Below, in pieces: positions 63,480-64,000 of a DNA stretch of 64,000 nt (within the stretch, counting starts at the first letter, position 1; every line of letters begins with the position of its first letter). The notes beneath the pieces are model-generated. The model was given only the letters and a program-made list of their open reading frames with translations, made no database searches and was not told the origin of the DNA. Position numbers and translations under genes: made by a program. Source of the stretch: UKL13-2 sp038321965 (GTDB lineage: Bacteria > Pseudomonadota > Gammaproteobacteria > Burkholderiales > Usitatibacteraceae); contig JBBQFL010000004.1 of assembly GCA_038321965.1 (NCBI GenBank), forward strand, positions 112,231 to 176,230, in the 5' to 3' direction.

Positions 63480-63861
63480 TTCTCACTTCCTCCAACTGTC
63501 CCGTCACGAAAGATGCATTCTGTACGCGAGAACGAGATCGCGCATATGCTGCTCGGTCGATGATATGCGATTACGATGGAAGTTGGTCCGGCTGAAACTG
63601 TGTTGTATTCCGTTGGGGTGAGAACCAGTCATGCCGGAAAATGCATGATTGATACACTAGTATTTTGTCGGCACTTCACCCGCATTCTGCCTTGGAGAAC
63701 GCCGTTTGGCGAGTCTTCCAGGCCAAAAAAGGCCTGAAATGCGCTCTGGCAGCCAATCTACGTCTTTGCCAAGATCTTTCTGGAATATTGATTGTGCACT
63801 TTCTGTCCGCTTTAAACCTGTCCGAATTCCCCTTTTTCAATGCGAAAGTATAGTCATGACA
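63480..63861. other. 382-bp non-coding region before the insertion sequence
   Basis: No supported gene. It holds the hairpin CCAGGCC-AAAAAA-GGCCTG at 63718-63736. Read on the minus strand, 63698-63747 loosely resembles the dispersed element A/B (CAGGC stem, CCTG, then CGCCAA). Short frames here lack coding character. Confidence 0.4.
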
Positions 63862-64000
63862 CTAGCAGCCTGTCGGACTCAGCAGCCCGAAATGTTGCAT
63901 GCGACCAGAACGATCAGCTGACGGATTTGTCGAATGTGGGTAGGGTTTGATGATATTGAGAATCTCGCCATGGCCAACTTCCGCCCGATTGATCGCACCA
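63862..64000 (+). mobile_element. Probable left end of an IS1182-family insertion sequence (cut by window edge)
   Basis: The stretch CTAGCAGCCTGTCGGACT (63862-63879) looks like a transposon terminal inverted repeat. It is followed by ~90 bp of leader and then a transposase start at 63970. Only the left end is in the window, so the right repeat and target duplication cannot be checked. Confidence 0.4.
63970..64000 (+). CDS. Transposase, IS1182-like (N-terminal 10 residues only)
   Basis: ATG 63970 opens MANFRPIDRT, which runs off the window. From memory this matches the start of IS1182-family transposases (M-A-x-F-R-P-x-D-R), whose next residues are usually a Leu-Leu-Pro-Pro-Ser-Val motif. The call rests on ten residues plus the repeat-like sequence upstream. 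Confidence 0.45.
   Translation, partial: MANFRPIDRT

Overview
The window reads as a chromosomal segment of a Gram-negative betaproteobacterium of moderately high GC. This rests on a Bug-type (tripartite tricarboxylate) periplasmic receptor, a DUF1415 protein, a KorCAB-type 2-oxoacid:NADP oxidoreductase of the kind known from Azoarcus and Thauera, RND efflux, TonB-dependent uptake and a cytochrome bd oxidase. Assignment below class level is not possible from what I can see. I found no rRNA, tRNA or CRISPR. The only mobile element is the probable left end of an IS1182-like insertion sequence at the right edge.

Layout. 1-6.8 kb: a hemerythrin fragment cut by the window edge, a DUF1499 protein, a tight leftward operon (alaS, Nudix hydrolase, Cys/Met-metabolism PLP enzyme, GAF protein) and a TauE/SafE permease. 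7.3-11.6 kb: two convergent genes for exported proteins, an OmpA-FecR protein and a TPR-CHAT caspase-like protein, ending 4 bp apart. 12-16.8 kb: a giant multi-PAS hybrid histidine kinase broken by a frameshift in a (CG)5 run. 17-23.2 kb: an ATP-grasp gene divergent from the translationally coupled korC-korA-korB operon. 23.2-28.8 kb: mostly leftward housekeeping genes (degenerate J-domain/serine protease, methyltransferases, a 56-codon Lys-rich gene starting with TTG, RsuA, omega-aminotransferase). 29-34 kb: a proline-rich membrane protein, an ArnT-like glycosyltransferase and a MarR-cytochrome b561-YceI-YceI operon. 34.2-37.3 kb: a GbsR regulator with cydA-cydB.

37.3-46.6 kb: a DUF4124-like protein, a Crp/Fnr regulator, a PQQ-type sugar dehydrogenase divergent from a PqqU/YncD-like TonB receptor, a 24-aa membrane micropeptide behind a larger membrane protein, and a DUF418 protein with a long charged insert. 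46.6-54.6 kb: REP-like palindromes, penicillin acylase, HflX, a methyltransferase, DUF1415, a Bug receptor and a nucleotidyltransferase with a small partner (toxin-antitoxin-like). 54.7-63.5 kb: a propeller lipoprotein, a complete RND tripartite efflux operon with its TetR regulator, and an EamA half-transporter.

The most distinctive observations are: the exported CHAT/FecR-OmpA pair; the kinase frameshift; the likely PQQ scavenging pair, with repeated palindromes between the two genes; two genes shorter than 60 codons that usual ORF cut-offs miss; and a dispersed intergenic hairpin element present in three, perhaps four, copies.
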